Of a stretch of 9,332 nt of DNA, positions 1-5,481 are shown piece after piece. The translations under genes were made by a program, and so were the position numbers. Every line of letters begins with the position of its first letter. Position 1 is the first letter of the stretch. The stretch is from Desulfotomaculum sp. (lineage in GTDB: Bacteria; Bacillota; Desulfotomaculia; Desulfotomaculales; Desulfohalotomaculaceae), in NCBI GenBank assembly GCA_021129815.1, contig JAJOKN010000027.1, forward strand, positions 1-9,332, in the 5' to 3' direction. A model generated the notes under the pieces. The model worked only from the letters and a program-made list of their open reading frames with translations. It did no database searches and was not told the origin of the DNA.

Positions 1-62
1 GTTTAGTTTTCAAGGATCTCTTGCTACTTCTTTCGTCACTAACCTCTTAAGATCAGCGACGC
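1..62 (-). other. Probable rRNA operon leader (16S gene lies off the left edge)
   Basis: Read on the minus strand, this is the transcribed leader downstream of two tandem promoters. It ends at the window edge with the CCTTGAAAACTAAAC signature that commonly precedes 16S (and 23S) rRNA in Firmicutes. A boxA-like antitermination element, TGATCTTAA (positions 55 to 47), resembles the consensus TGCTCTTTA. No rRNA bases are visible, so the identity of the downstream gene is inferred from the leader and promoter strength. A tRNA operon is the alternative. Confidence 0.6.
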
Positions 63-68
63 TCTAGA

Positions 69-97
69 ATTATAGCGCTTATTTTTGTTTTTGTCAA
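69..97 (-). promoter_or_regulatory. Perfect-consensus sigma-A promoter P1 with A-tract
   Basis: On the minus strand TTGACA (97 to 92), a 17-bp spacer and TATAAT (74 to 69) match the sigma-A consensus at every position. Immediately upstream of the -35 is an uninterrupted run of 17 A residues (plus-strand T at 101-117), which has the place and composition of an UP element bound by the RNA polymerase alpha subunit. Transcription should start near 62-65 and run off the left edge. Such strength is typical of stable-RNA operons. Confidence 0.88.
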
Positions 98-179
98 CTC
101 TTTTTTTTTTTTTTTTTATCTCTTTTCTGTCGCTGTATAAGCCACTTGCCTTTAAGCTATATCCTAAGCAACGCTGCGT

Positions 180-208
180 ATCTTATCTCTTTTCCTCTTG
201 TATGTCAA
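180..208 (-). promoter_or_regulatory. Upstream tandem promoter P2
   Basis: On the minus strand TTGACA (208 to 203), a 17-bp spacer and TAAGAT (185 to 180) form a second promoter about 111 bp upstream of P1 in the same direction. Tandem promoters are usual for Firmicute rRNA operons. The 12-base string TTATCTCTTTTC (plus strand) occurs at 116-127 and again at 183-194, which suggests that part of the region arose by local duplication. Confidence 0.75.
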
Positions 209-610
209 GTGTTTTTTATGAACTTTGTTGATAATTCTATTTTATATAGCAAAGTTAAATAATAAAGAATAAATAACGACTCTTAACATTACCAAAAAGC
301 CCTGCCATACAAGCTACAATAAAGCAGGGGCTTAATATATCTAAAACCTCTCGCCTTTAAATTTATTTTTAAATTTAAGCCTATAAAAACTCTTAATTTA
401 CTAACATCCTTCTGTACATCATGTAGGCTCTAATGGATCCGGTTGCTTCAAAAAGCCTCCAAAAAAAGTCGGCACTCAACAACATTTAGACACAACCTTT
501 CCCATAAGTTTTCAAAACCTAGCTCTCGAGAATAATTATATCATAATAACCTCATTAAAACAATAAATGAAATTGCATAGTTAGTTGTCTTTCAAATCCT
601 CCTAACCCAT
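209..610. other. Gene-free spacer between rRNA-type promoters and the methyltransferase gene
   Basis: No open frame with a credible ribosome-binding site or family resemblance was found on either strand. Recognisable contents are a Rho-independent terminator (294-333) and a possible minus-strand promoter (535-563). There is also an AT-only inverted repeat around 357-380 (TTAAATTT and AAATTTAA arms) without a T-run. The remainder is AT-rich sequence in which I see no tRNA, T-box or known riboswitch signature. Confidence 0.6.
294..333 (-). terminator. Rho-independent terminator downstream of the TrmH-family gene
   Basis: On the minus strand the arms AAGCCCCTGC and GCAGGGCTT pair, with one bulged base, around an 18-nt loop, followed by a short T-run. 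It lies 278 bp past the methyltransferase stop codon and is the first terminator met by that transcript. It could equally end an independent small transcript starting near 528. Confidence 0.7.
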
Positions 611-1414
611 TTATTGAAAATTTCTTTGTCGCGCAGCTTCATATAACATTATTGCACATGACAGCGCCACATTCAATGATTCAGCAGACCCTAAAATAGG
701 TATAGTTATTACTTTATCAGACAACATAACTATTTCATCTGGCAAACCTCTAGCCTCATTCCCTATAATAAAGCATATATTTTGAGTCAAATCAACTTTA
801 TCTATGCACAAGTCGCTTCTGAGCGAGCTAGCTAAAATCATTGCACCCATCTCGTCCAACATTTTAATTGTATCCAATATATCAGCTGATGTTGCTACAG
901 GTAAGTGAAATATTGAACCCATAGAAGCTCGAAGTGTTTTTGGATTATATAAATCCACTGTGCCTTTTGACAATATGATTCCTGTTGCCTTAAAAGCATC
1001 TGCTGCGCGTATAATTGTGCCTAAATTGCCCGGATCCTGAATTTCATTTAATAATAACAAGATACATTTGTCTTTTAACAATAAATCTTCTAACTCATAT
1101 TCGAAGGCATGCGCCAACGCAATTATTCCTTGTGAAGTGCAGGTATCGCTTATGCTAATAATTAAGTCATTTGACACAAGCCAGCACGGTATATGTTTTA
1201 ACCTTGCTTTTTTCAAAATATCAGCTGCTCTTTTATTATCATTTGTTTTTGACGAGTAAAATATCGCCTCGATTTTCTCAGGATATTTCATCAACTCTTC
1301 AACCAGGCGAACACCTTCAACAACAAATTTCTTTTCCTGTTTGCGAAAAGAATCTTTTTTAATCAATTTTCTCAAGTATTTTATTTTGGGGTTGCTCTTT
1401 TCAAGCTTTGTCAT
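611..1414 (-). CDS. SpoU/TrmH-family RNA 2'-O-methyltransferase (YsgA-like)
   Basis: Predicted SAM-dependent enzyme that methylates a ribose 2'-OH, most likely in 23S rRNA. The 267-residue protein has an N-terminal SpoU substrate-binding region (about 20-100) and a C-terminal knotted SPOUT methylase domain (about 117-260). All three SpoU motifs are present: motif 1 NEIQDPGNLGTIIRAADAF at 123-141 with the catalytic-type Arg136, motif 2 IGNEARGLPDE at 217-227, and motif 3 at 239-264 containing SLNVALSCA. The ATG is preceded by AAGGAG (1420-1425) at 5-nt spacing. It lies 40 bp downstream of the ktrA-like gene in the same direction. In Bacillus the related ysgA also lies near infC-rpmI-rplT, which supports the YsgA assignment over RlmB. 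The exact nucleotide modified cannot be read from the sequence. Confidence 0.92.
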   Translation of the reverse strand: MTKLEKSNPKIKYLRKLIKKDSFRKQEKKFVVEGVRLVEELMKYPEKIEAIFYSSKTNDNKRAADILKKARLKHIPCWLVSNDLIISISDTCTSQGIIALAHAFEYELEDLLLKDKCILLLLNEIQDPGNLGTIIRAADAFKATGIILSKGTVDLYNPKTLRASMGSIFHLPVATSADILDTIKMLDEMGAMILASSLRSDLCIDKVDLTQNICFIIGNEARGLPDEIVMLSDKVITIPILGSAESLNVALSCAIMLYEAARQRNFQ

Positions 1415-1454
1415 GTTTACTCCTTAAAAAATTAACATGCTTATGTAATTTAAA

Positions 1455-2105
1455 CTACTCATTCATCAATTTTTCCATTTTTTCCAATTGCTCATTGCGA
1501 CCTATAATTACAAGCAAATCTCCCTCTATTATTTCGGTCTTAGCATTTGGTGAAATCAATATTTCTTTTCCTCGCCTAATAGCCAAAACTGTAACTCCAA
1601 ACTCTCTTCCTAAAGCTATATCTTGCAGGGTTTTACCGATAAATTTCGGTGGTGCAATCATTTCTATAATACTGTGCTCTGGCGACAAAGTAATTTGTTC
1701 CATGATATTATCAGATACTAAAGCTCGTGCAACTCTCTCTCCCATATCTCTCTCTGGAAACACCACTTTGTCAGCACCAACACGACTCAACACCTTACCA
1801 TGAAGTTCTGTCTGTGCTTTAGCAATGACTTTCTTCACTCCCATTTCTTTCAGCATCACTGTAACCCATATGCTGGCTTCTTTACCAACAGAAACAATCA
1901 CCGCATCAAAGTTTTTTATATCCAATTCTTTTAGAGCTTGTTCATCTTTAGCATCCGCCTGCACAGCATGAGTAACAAATTCTATAATTTCTTCTACTTT
2001 TTTCTCATCCTCATCTATAGCCAGCACTTCGTGTCCCATACGACAAAGAGTAATTGCTAAGCTAGTCCCAAAACGACCTAATCCTATAACAGCAAATGTT
2101 TTCAA
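1455..2105 (-). CDS. ktrA: KtrA/TrkA-type potassium channel regulatory (RCK) protein
   Basis: Cytoplasmic gating subunit that binds nucleotide and controls a membrane KtrB/TrkH potassium translocator. At 216 residues it has the usual KtrA/KtrC length. The RCK_N Rossmann domain (1 to about 130) opens with GLGRFG (Gly8, Gly10, Gly13) and has Asp31 at the end of the second strand, the ribose-binding acidic residue of NAD/ATP-type folds. The RCK_C (TrkA_C) domain covers about 135-215. Translation starts at TTG (2105-2103), chosen because GAGGTG (2114-2119) is 8 nt upstream. No KtrB/TrkH gene is in the window, so the partner must be encoded elsewhere. The gene follows the rplT terminator at 2126-2150, and I see no clear promoter of its own in the gap. 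It may depend on readthrough. Lone RCK proteins can also serve other transporters. Confidence 0.87.
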   Translation of the reverse strand: MKTFAVIGLGRFGTSLAITLCRMGHEVLAIDEDEKKVEEIIEFVTHAVQADAKDEQALKELDIKNFDAVIVSVGKEASIWVTVMLKEMGVKKVIAKAQTELHGKVLSRVGADKVVFPERDMGERVARALVSDNIMEQITLSPEHSIIEMIAPPKFIGKTLQDIALGREFGVTVLAIRRGKEILISPNAKTEIIEGDLLVIIGRNEQLEKMEKLMNE

Positions 2106-2121
2106 TAAAAAATCACCTCAA

Positions 2122-2150
2122 TTAAAAAGTGCGGATTTTTTCCACACTTT
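2122..2150 (-). terminator. Rho-independent terminator after rplT
   Basis: On the minus strand AAAGTGTGGA (2150-2141) and TCCGCACTTT (2135-2126) form a 10-bp stem around a five-base loop, running into a T-run. One pair is a G-U wobble in the minus-strand RNA but would be a C-A mismatch in plus-strand RNA, so the orientation is minus. It closes the infC-rpmI-rplT operon. Confidence 0.82.
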
Positions 2151-2190
2151 GCTTTAAAACATAGCTACATAATAAACACTCAAAAACCAT

Positions 2191-2547
2191 TTAACTTAAA
2201 TTTTTCTTAGCTAATTCAACCAAATCATTAAAGGCTTTTTGATCATTAACAGCTAAGTCTGCCAGCATTTTACGGTTTACTTCAACCCCTGCTTTTTTCA
2301 AGCCATGCATAAATTTACTATAGCTTATGCCATTCATTCGAACAGCTGCATTAATTCTTGCTATCCACAATTTGCGGAACTCTCTTTTGCGTGCTTTCCT
2401 ATCACGATATGCATATGACAATGACTTTAATAACTGATGACTAGCTACTCTATATAACTTGCTTTTAGCTCCACGGTATCCTTTAACTAATTTCAATACT
2501 TTTTTATGTCTCTTGCGAGATACAACACTGCTTTTAGCTCGCGGCAT
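2191..2547 (-). CDS. rplT: 50S ribosomal protein L20
   Basis: Primary 23S rRNA-binding protein required early in assembly of the large subunit, and in many bacteria also the repressor of its own operon. The 118-residue product has the usual L20 length, begins MPRAKSSVVSRKRHKKVLKL, and shows the strongly basic helical N-terminus followed by the conserved region around RKLWIARINAAVRMNG. The ATG at 2547 is preferred to the in-frame TTG directly upstream, because GGGGGAG (2554-2560) is 6 nt from the ATG and family members begin at this Met. It is the last gene of infC-rpmI-rplT, 40 bp after rpmI and followed by a terminator. L20 probably binds the leader upstream of infC to control the operon. 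Confidence 0.97.
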   Translation of the reverse strand: MPRAKSSVVSRKRHKKVLKLVKGYRGAKSKLYRVASHQLLKSLSYAYRDRKARKREFRKLWIARINAAVRMNGISYSKFMHGLKKAGVEVNRKMLADLAVNDQKAFNDLVELAKKNLS

Positions 2548-2587
2548 CAAAGACTCCCCCTCTATGTAAATTAATACTAACTAAAAG

Positions 2588-2779
2588 TTACGGCAATAAC
2601 CTTTCAAGCCGCTTATGATCCACACGGCTTATTATTATGCTTTTACGCAATCTACGCTTTCTTTTCGCAGTTTTCTTGCCAAGAAGATGACTGTGAAAAG
2701 CATGGCTTCCTTTAAACTTACCACTACCTGTGCGTTTAAATCGCTTTGCAGCGCCTTTATGCGTTTTAATCTTAGGCAT
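2588..2779 (-). CDS. rpmI: 50S ribosomal protein L35
   Basis: Small basic protein of the large ribosomal subunit. The 63-residue product starts with the family signature MPKIKTHKGAAKRFKRTGSG and is rich in Lys, Arg and His throughout, with the typical end HKRLERLLP. Length is normal for L35 (about 64-66). The start is the ATG at 2779 with AAGGAG (2790-2795) 10 nt upstream; a nearby ATG at 2784 is out of frame. It sits between infC (18 bp) and rplT (40 bp), the universally conserved order of this operon, and should be co-transcribed and co-regulated with them. Confidence 0.97.
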   Translation of the reverse strand: MPKIKTHKGAAKRFKRTGSGKFKGSHAFHSHLLGKKTAKRKRRLRKSIIISRVDHKRLERLLP

Positions 2780-2797
2780 TTCATAAACACTCCTTCT

Positions 2798-3319
2798 TTA
2801 TTTCTTTTTGTCAACCTTGGGCGATAACACCATTACCATGTTACGTCCTTCTAGCTTTGGAGATCTTTCTACTACAGAAACCTCTTTCAGATCGCCAGCC
2901 ATTCTAGAAAGTATTTCTTCTCCCTTAGGAGCATGAACTATCTCACGACCTCTAAACATAATAGTAGCCTTCACCTTGTTACCACTCTTTAAAAATTTCA
3001 TTGCATTACGAAGCTTAACCTGATAATCATGCTCTTCAATATTAGGCCGCATTTTGATTTCTTTTACCTGTATTATTTTCTGTTTTTTCTTGGCTTCCTT
3101 TTCTTTTTTGCTTTGTTCGTATTTGTATTTACCATAATCCATCAGACGACACACTGGAGGATTAGCTTGAGGCGCTATTTCTACCAAGTCTAGCTGTCTC
3201 TCTTCTGCTATGCGCAAAGCTTCCTGAAGCGACATAATACCCAGTTGATTGTTTTTACCATCAACCAACCTGAGTTCTTTAACCATGATTTCCTCGTTAA
3301 TGCGCAAATCTTTACTGAT
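2798..3319 (-). CDS. infC: Translation initiation factor IF-3 (apparent AUC start)
   Basis: Binds the 30S subunit, prevents 50S joining and proofreads the initiator tRNA-start codon pair. The product is 173 residues with an N domain (about 1-75, containing NPPVCRLMDYGKYKYEQ), a lysine-rich linker, and a C domain (about 85-168). I place the start at the ATC codon (3319-3317), reading M-SKDLRINEEI. This matches the N-terminus of Bacillus-type IF-3, and GAGGTG (3326-3331) lies 6 nt upstream. An in-frame TTG at 3340 is rejected because it lacks a ribosome-binding site and would put the Shine-Dalgarno sequence inside the coding region. Non-AUG starts in infC are a known autoregulatory device: IF-3 discriminates against them and so limits its own synthesis. 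It is the first gene of infC-rpmI-rplT. Confidence 0.95.
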   Translation of the reverse strand: MSKDLRINEEIMVKELRLVDGKNNQLGIMSLQEALRIAEERQLDLVEIAPQANPPVCRLMDYGKYKYEQSKKEKEAKKKQKIIQVKEIKMRPNIEEHDYQVKLRNAMKFLKSGNKVKATIMFRGREIVHAPKGEEILSRMAGDLKEVSVVERSPKLEGRNMVMVLSPKVDKKK

Positions 3320-3325
3320 TAAAAT

Positions 3326-3333
3326 CACCTCTT
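3326..3333 (-). promoter_or_regulatory. Ribosome-binding site fixing the infC AUC start
   Basis: AAGAGGTG on the minus strand is the only good Shine-Dalgarno site near the infC 5' end. It is 6 nt from the ATC codon at 3319, and an ATT directly abutting it is too close to be used. Confidence 0.8.
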
Positions 3334-3344
3334 GTTTCAAAATT

Positions 3345-3372
3345 AAAAACAGGCGGCTTTTAAGCTGCCTGC
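3345..3372 (-). terminator. Attenuator terminator in the infC leader
   Basis: On the minus strand CAGGCAGCTT (3371-3362) pairs with AAGCCGCCTG (3359-3350), with one A-C mismatch, and is followed directly by TTTTT (3349-3345). It lies just upstream of the infC ribosome-binding site, inside the operon leader, so it must be conditional. Its 5' arm is also perfectly complementary to a distant leader segment at 3490-3500, which would give a competing antiterminator. Confidence 0.85.
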
Positions 3373-3534
3373 ATAAGAACCCCTTTAATTCGCGCTACAA
3401 TAAACGATCACGAGTAGCTTATATTTAAATAAGTTTTTATGTCCACCACAACCTTGCCAATAGCTCACAAGAGCATCGCAAGGTGAGAAGCAGGCAGCTT
3501 CTGCTTTATTTTAAATTAAAAAAATATATAAACC
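3345..3534 (-). ncRNA. L20-type leader (autoregulatory 5' UTR of infC-rpmI-rplT)
   Basis: The leader begins at the promoter's expected start (about 3534) and ends in the attenuator. From 5' to 3' it holds: AAGCTGCCTGC at 3500-3490; a stem ACCTTGC (3485-3479) with GCAAGGT (3459-3453) that encloses an inner GCTC/GAGC hairpin across an internal loop; and GCAGGCAGCTT at 3372-3362. The last segment is an exact 11-nt complement of the first. A long-range helix plus an internal-loop stem mimicking 23S rRNA, next to a terminator, is the known architecture of the L20 leader of low-GC Gram-positives. There L20 binding promotes premature termination. Boundaries are approximate and no covariance search was run. 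Confidence 0.8.
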
Positions 3535-3540
3535 CAAGTA

Positions 3541-3569
3541 AGTGTAGCACCTTATAGCAAATAAGTCAA
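3541..3569 (-). promoter_or_regulatory. Promoter of the infC-rpmI-rplT operon
   Basis: On the minus strand TTGACT (3569-3564), a 17-bp spacer and TACACT (3546-3541) form a sigma-A promoter. TG one base before the -10 makes it an extended -10 type. Transcription should start near 3534, giving an untranslated leader of about 215 nt before the infC start. Confidence 0.78.
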
Positions 3570-3694
3570 GTACAAATTCGCAAATCAAACTTTTTTAATT
3601 GTCATGCACTCAAAAGAACAGACGTAACCCAATCACCTATCTGAGATAATAGCTGTTCCATCTATTTTTCGCCCAAATTATAAACCTCACAAAA

Positions 3695-4480
3695 TCACCA
3701 GTTGAGCTTTTTAAATATTTCCCCGTTATTAGCTGGCCATTTTTTAAGCTCATTTATATATTTATAATTGGTTATATCTATTTGAATAGGTGTAACAGAA
3801 ATATATCCTTCCTTTACAGCGTTCAAATCTGTCTCAGGGTCATGATCATCTATATCTTCTGGTTCTCCTGCCATCCAGAAGTAAACTCTTCCTCTGGGAT
3901 CTGTGCGCTGATCCACAACATCTATATATCTACGACTTCCAAGCCTTGTAACTCTAACACCTTTTGGTTTAATTCCGTGAGGTACATTTATGTTGAGCAT
4001 TACTCCAAGAGGTGGCTTGTGTTTTAGTACATACGGTATATATTCAGTGATAAACTCAGCAGCATAGGTGTAATCAGGATCTACCCAAGTATTAAGCGAT
4101 ACAGCAACTGCAGGAATACCATTTATAACTCCCTCAAATGCTGCTGACACCGTTCCAGAATATAGGACATCTGTACCTAGGTTAGGTCCAAAATTTATTC
4201 CAGATATAATCAAATCTGGCGGATGCTTTAAGAGGGCTTCCAAACCTAACTTGACACAATCAGCTGGCGTACCGTCTACTGCATATCCAAGCGTAGAGCT
4301 GTTTTTGTATTTTATAATTTTAGTGCGCAGCGGTCGGTGTACTGTAATGCCATGACCACTAGCACTTCTTTCTCTGTCAGGTGCCACAACAGTAACTTCT
4401 CCTATTCGCTCAAGGGCACGCCTTAACGCTTTTATACCATCTGCATATATACCATCATCATTTGACACCAAAAAACGCAT
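3695..4480 (-). CDS. surE: SurE, 5'/3'-nucleotidase (survival protein)
   Basis: Metal-dependent cytoplasmic phosphatase acting on nucleoside 5'- and 3'-monophosphates, linked to stationary-phase and stress survival. The 261-residue protein has the SurE Rossmann-like fold signature: SNDDG at 6-10 supplies Asp8 and Asp9, SASGHG supplies Ser39, and SGINFGPNLG supplies Asn96. These are the four metal ligands known for the family. YAVDGTPADC (66-75) and SGTVSAAFEG are also characteristic. The ATG at 4480 is preferred to an in-frame GTG at 4489 because AAGGAGG (4489-4495) is 8 nt from the ATG and overlaps the GTG. It lies 25 bp downstream of the small DUF4264-like gene and is probably co-transcribed with it. 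No terminator is obvious between it and the infC promoter. Confidence 0.96.
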   Translation of the reverse strand: MRFLVSNDDGIYADGIKALRRALERIGEVTVVAPDRERSASGHGITVHRPLRTKIIKYKNSSTLGYAVDGTPADCVKLGLEALLKHPPDLIISGINFGPNLGTDVLYSGTVSAAFEGVINGIPAVAVSLNTWVDPDYTYAAEFITEYIPYVLKHKPPLGVMLNINVPHGIKPKGVRVTRLGSRRYIDVVDQRTDPRGRVYFWMAGEPEDIDDHDPETDLNAVKEGYISVTPIQIDITNYKYINELKKWPANNGEIFKKLNW

Positions 4481-4505
4481 CGCCAACACCTCCTTAAAAA
4501 AATCT

Positions 4506-4691
4506 TTAGTAACTTTGATAAATGTTAATTGTCATTTTATCTCCTTTTTTTGTAAGTCCAAAAATAATATTTTTGTCTTTTAAAGACTTATTAAGGAAAT
4601 CTACTACTTTATACATTTCACTATATTTGGTAAAAGTCTTACAAGCTATTAACTTTAATCCTACAACATTTTTACTTTTTTTATCTGACAT
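4506..4691 (-). CDS. Small DUF4264/YpmA-like protein
   Basis: A 61-residue protein without signal peptide or membrane segment, starting MSDKKSKNVVGLKLIACKTF. The central EMYKVVDFLNKSLKDKNIIF, followed by GLTKKGDKM and a C-terminal ...TINIYQSY, resembles the YpmA/DUF4264 family of Firmicutes, short proteins of unknown function. I make this match from memory of the family pattern, not from a search. The ATG at 4691 is used because AAGGTGGT (4701-4708) precedes it at a good distance. An upstream in-frame ATG at 4754 would add a hydrophobic leader-like stretch but has no ribosome-binding site. It is 25 bp upstream of surE in the same direction, so the two are probably one transcript. I found no convincing promoter in the 181 bp between folE and this gene. 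Confidence 0.75.
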   Translation of the reverse strand: MSDKKSKNVVGLKLIACKTFTKYSEMYKVVDFLNKSLKDKNIIFGLTKKGDKMTINIYQSY

Positions 4692-4872
4692 ATATAAATA
4701 ACCACCTTCATCAGCTAAAAAATATTTTACTATGTTTAATATTATTAACATCACAAAATTAATATCTTTACATCAATAGTGTAACTGCTCTTATTCTTAA
4801 ACTTCTGTCTTTTTTTAATAATAAACTTACACTTTTTAAAATTCAGTCCTTCCCTCACCAATTCACACCACT

Positions 4873-5436
4873 TTAATGCTTTCCAAAGATAAGCGCAAAT
4901 GCTTCTGCTCTCGCTGGTTGTTGTTTTTTAAATATTCCCCTGACAGCAGAAGTAACTGTCTTTGCCCCTGGTTTTCGCACCCCTCTCATGCTCATGCACA
5001 AATGCTCAGCTTCTACAACAACTACCACCCCATAAGGTTTCAGCTTGTTCATAATTCCATCTGCAATTTGAGTTGTAAGTCTTTCCTGCAGTTGCGGCCG
5101 TTTGGCAAATCCATCTACTACCCGAGCCAGTTTTGACAACCCTGTAACTCTACCCTCTTTAGGAACATATACTACATGTGCTTTCCCTAGAAAAGGTATC
5201 AAATGATGTTCACACATGGAATAAAGAGGTATATCTTTTACCAACACCATCTCTTCATGCTGTTCATGAAATATCTTCTCAAGATGTTTGGTGGGATCTT
5301 CATTGAGTCCGCTAAAAATTTCTTCATACATGTTAGCAACGCGTTTTGGTGTCTCTTTCAATTCTTCTCTATCTGGATCTTCTCCAATAGCTTCCAATAT
5401 CATCCTCACTGCTTTTTCTATTTTTATCTTGTCCAA
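4873..5436 (-). CDS. folE: GTP cyclohydrolase I (FolE), type IA
   Basis: Converts GTP to 7,8-dihydroneopterin triphosphate plus formate, the shared precursor of folate and of queuosine/preQ0. The 187-residue protein has the zinc ligands Cys75 and His78 in SMCEHHLIPF and Cys147 in EAEHLCMSMRGV, and the catalytic-region signature GLSKLARVVDGFAKRPQLQE at 99-118. It is therefore the zinc-dependent type IA enzyme, not FolE2. The start is TTG at 5436: GAGGAGGA (5442-5449) lies just upstream, and the family usually begins at this MDK. A longer reading from 5460 would translate the Shine-Dalgarno itself as Arg-Arg. It is the last gene of the que operon, 45 bp after queE. Its product is QueD's substrate, so it most likely feeds preQ0 synthesis, though it could also serve folate. 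Confidence 0.96.
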   Translation of the reverse strand: MDKIKIEKAVRMILEAIGEDPDREELKETPKRVANMYEEIFSGLNEDPTKHLEKIFHEQHEEMVLVKDIPLYSMCEHHLIPFLGKAHVVYVPKEGRVTGLSKLARVVDGFAKRPQLQERLTTQIADGIMNKLKPYGVVVVVEAEHLCMSMRGVRKPGAKTVTSAVRGIFKKQQPARAEAFALIFGKH

Positions 5437-5441
5437 AAGAA

Positions 5442-5449
5442 TCCTCCTC
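5442..5449 (-). promoter_or_regulatory. Ribosome-binding site fixing the folE TTG start
   Basis: GAGGAGGA on the minus strand, about 5 nt from the TTG at 5436. It rules out the longer in-frame start at 5460, which would include it in the coding sequence. Confidence 0.8.
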
Positions 5450-5481
5450 AAAACCAGCAAATAAAGTTTGCTTTAATTTTT

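Noticed and set aside
357..380. AT-only inverted repeat (TTAAATTT/AAATTTAA)
   Set aside because: It could form a weak hairpin but has no GC pairs and no T-run, and such palindromes are expected in DNA this AT-rich.
1068..1362. Two 63-codon plus-strand frames (1068-1259, 1171-1362)
   Set aside because: They lie antisense within the TrmH-family gene, overlap each other, lack ribosome-binding sites and have no family-like sequence.
1408..1803. 131-codon plus-strand frame opposite the ktrA-like gene
   Set aside because: Antisense shadow of a well-supported RCK protein; low-complexity Ser/Ile/Leu composition and no ribosome-binding site.
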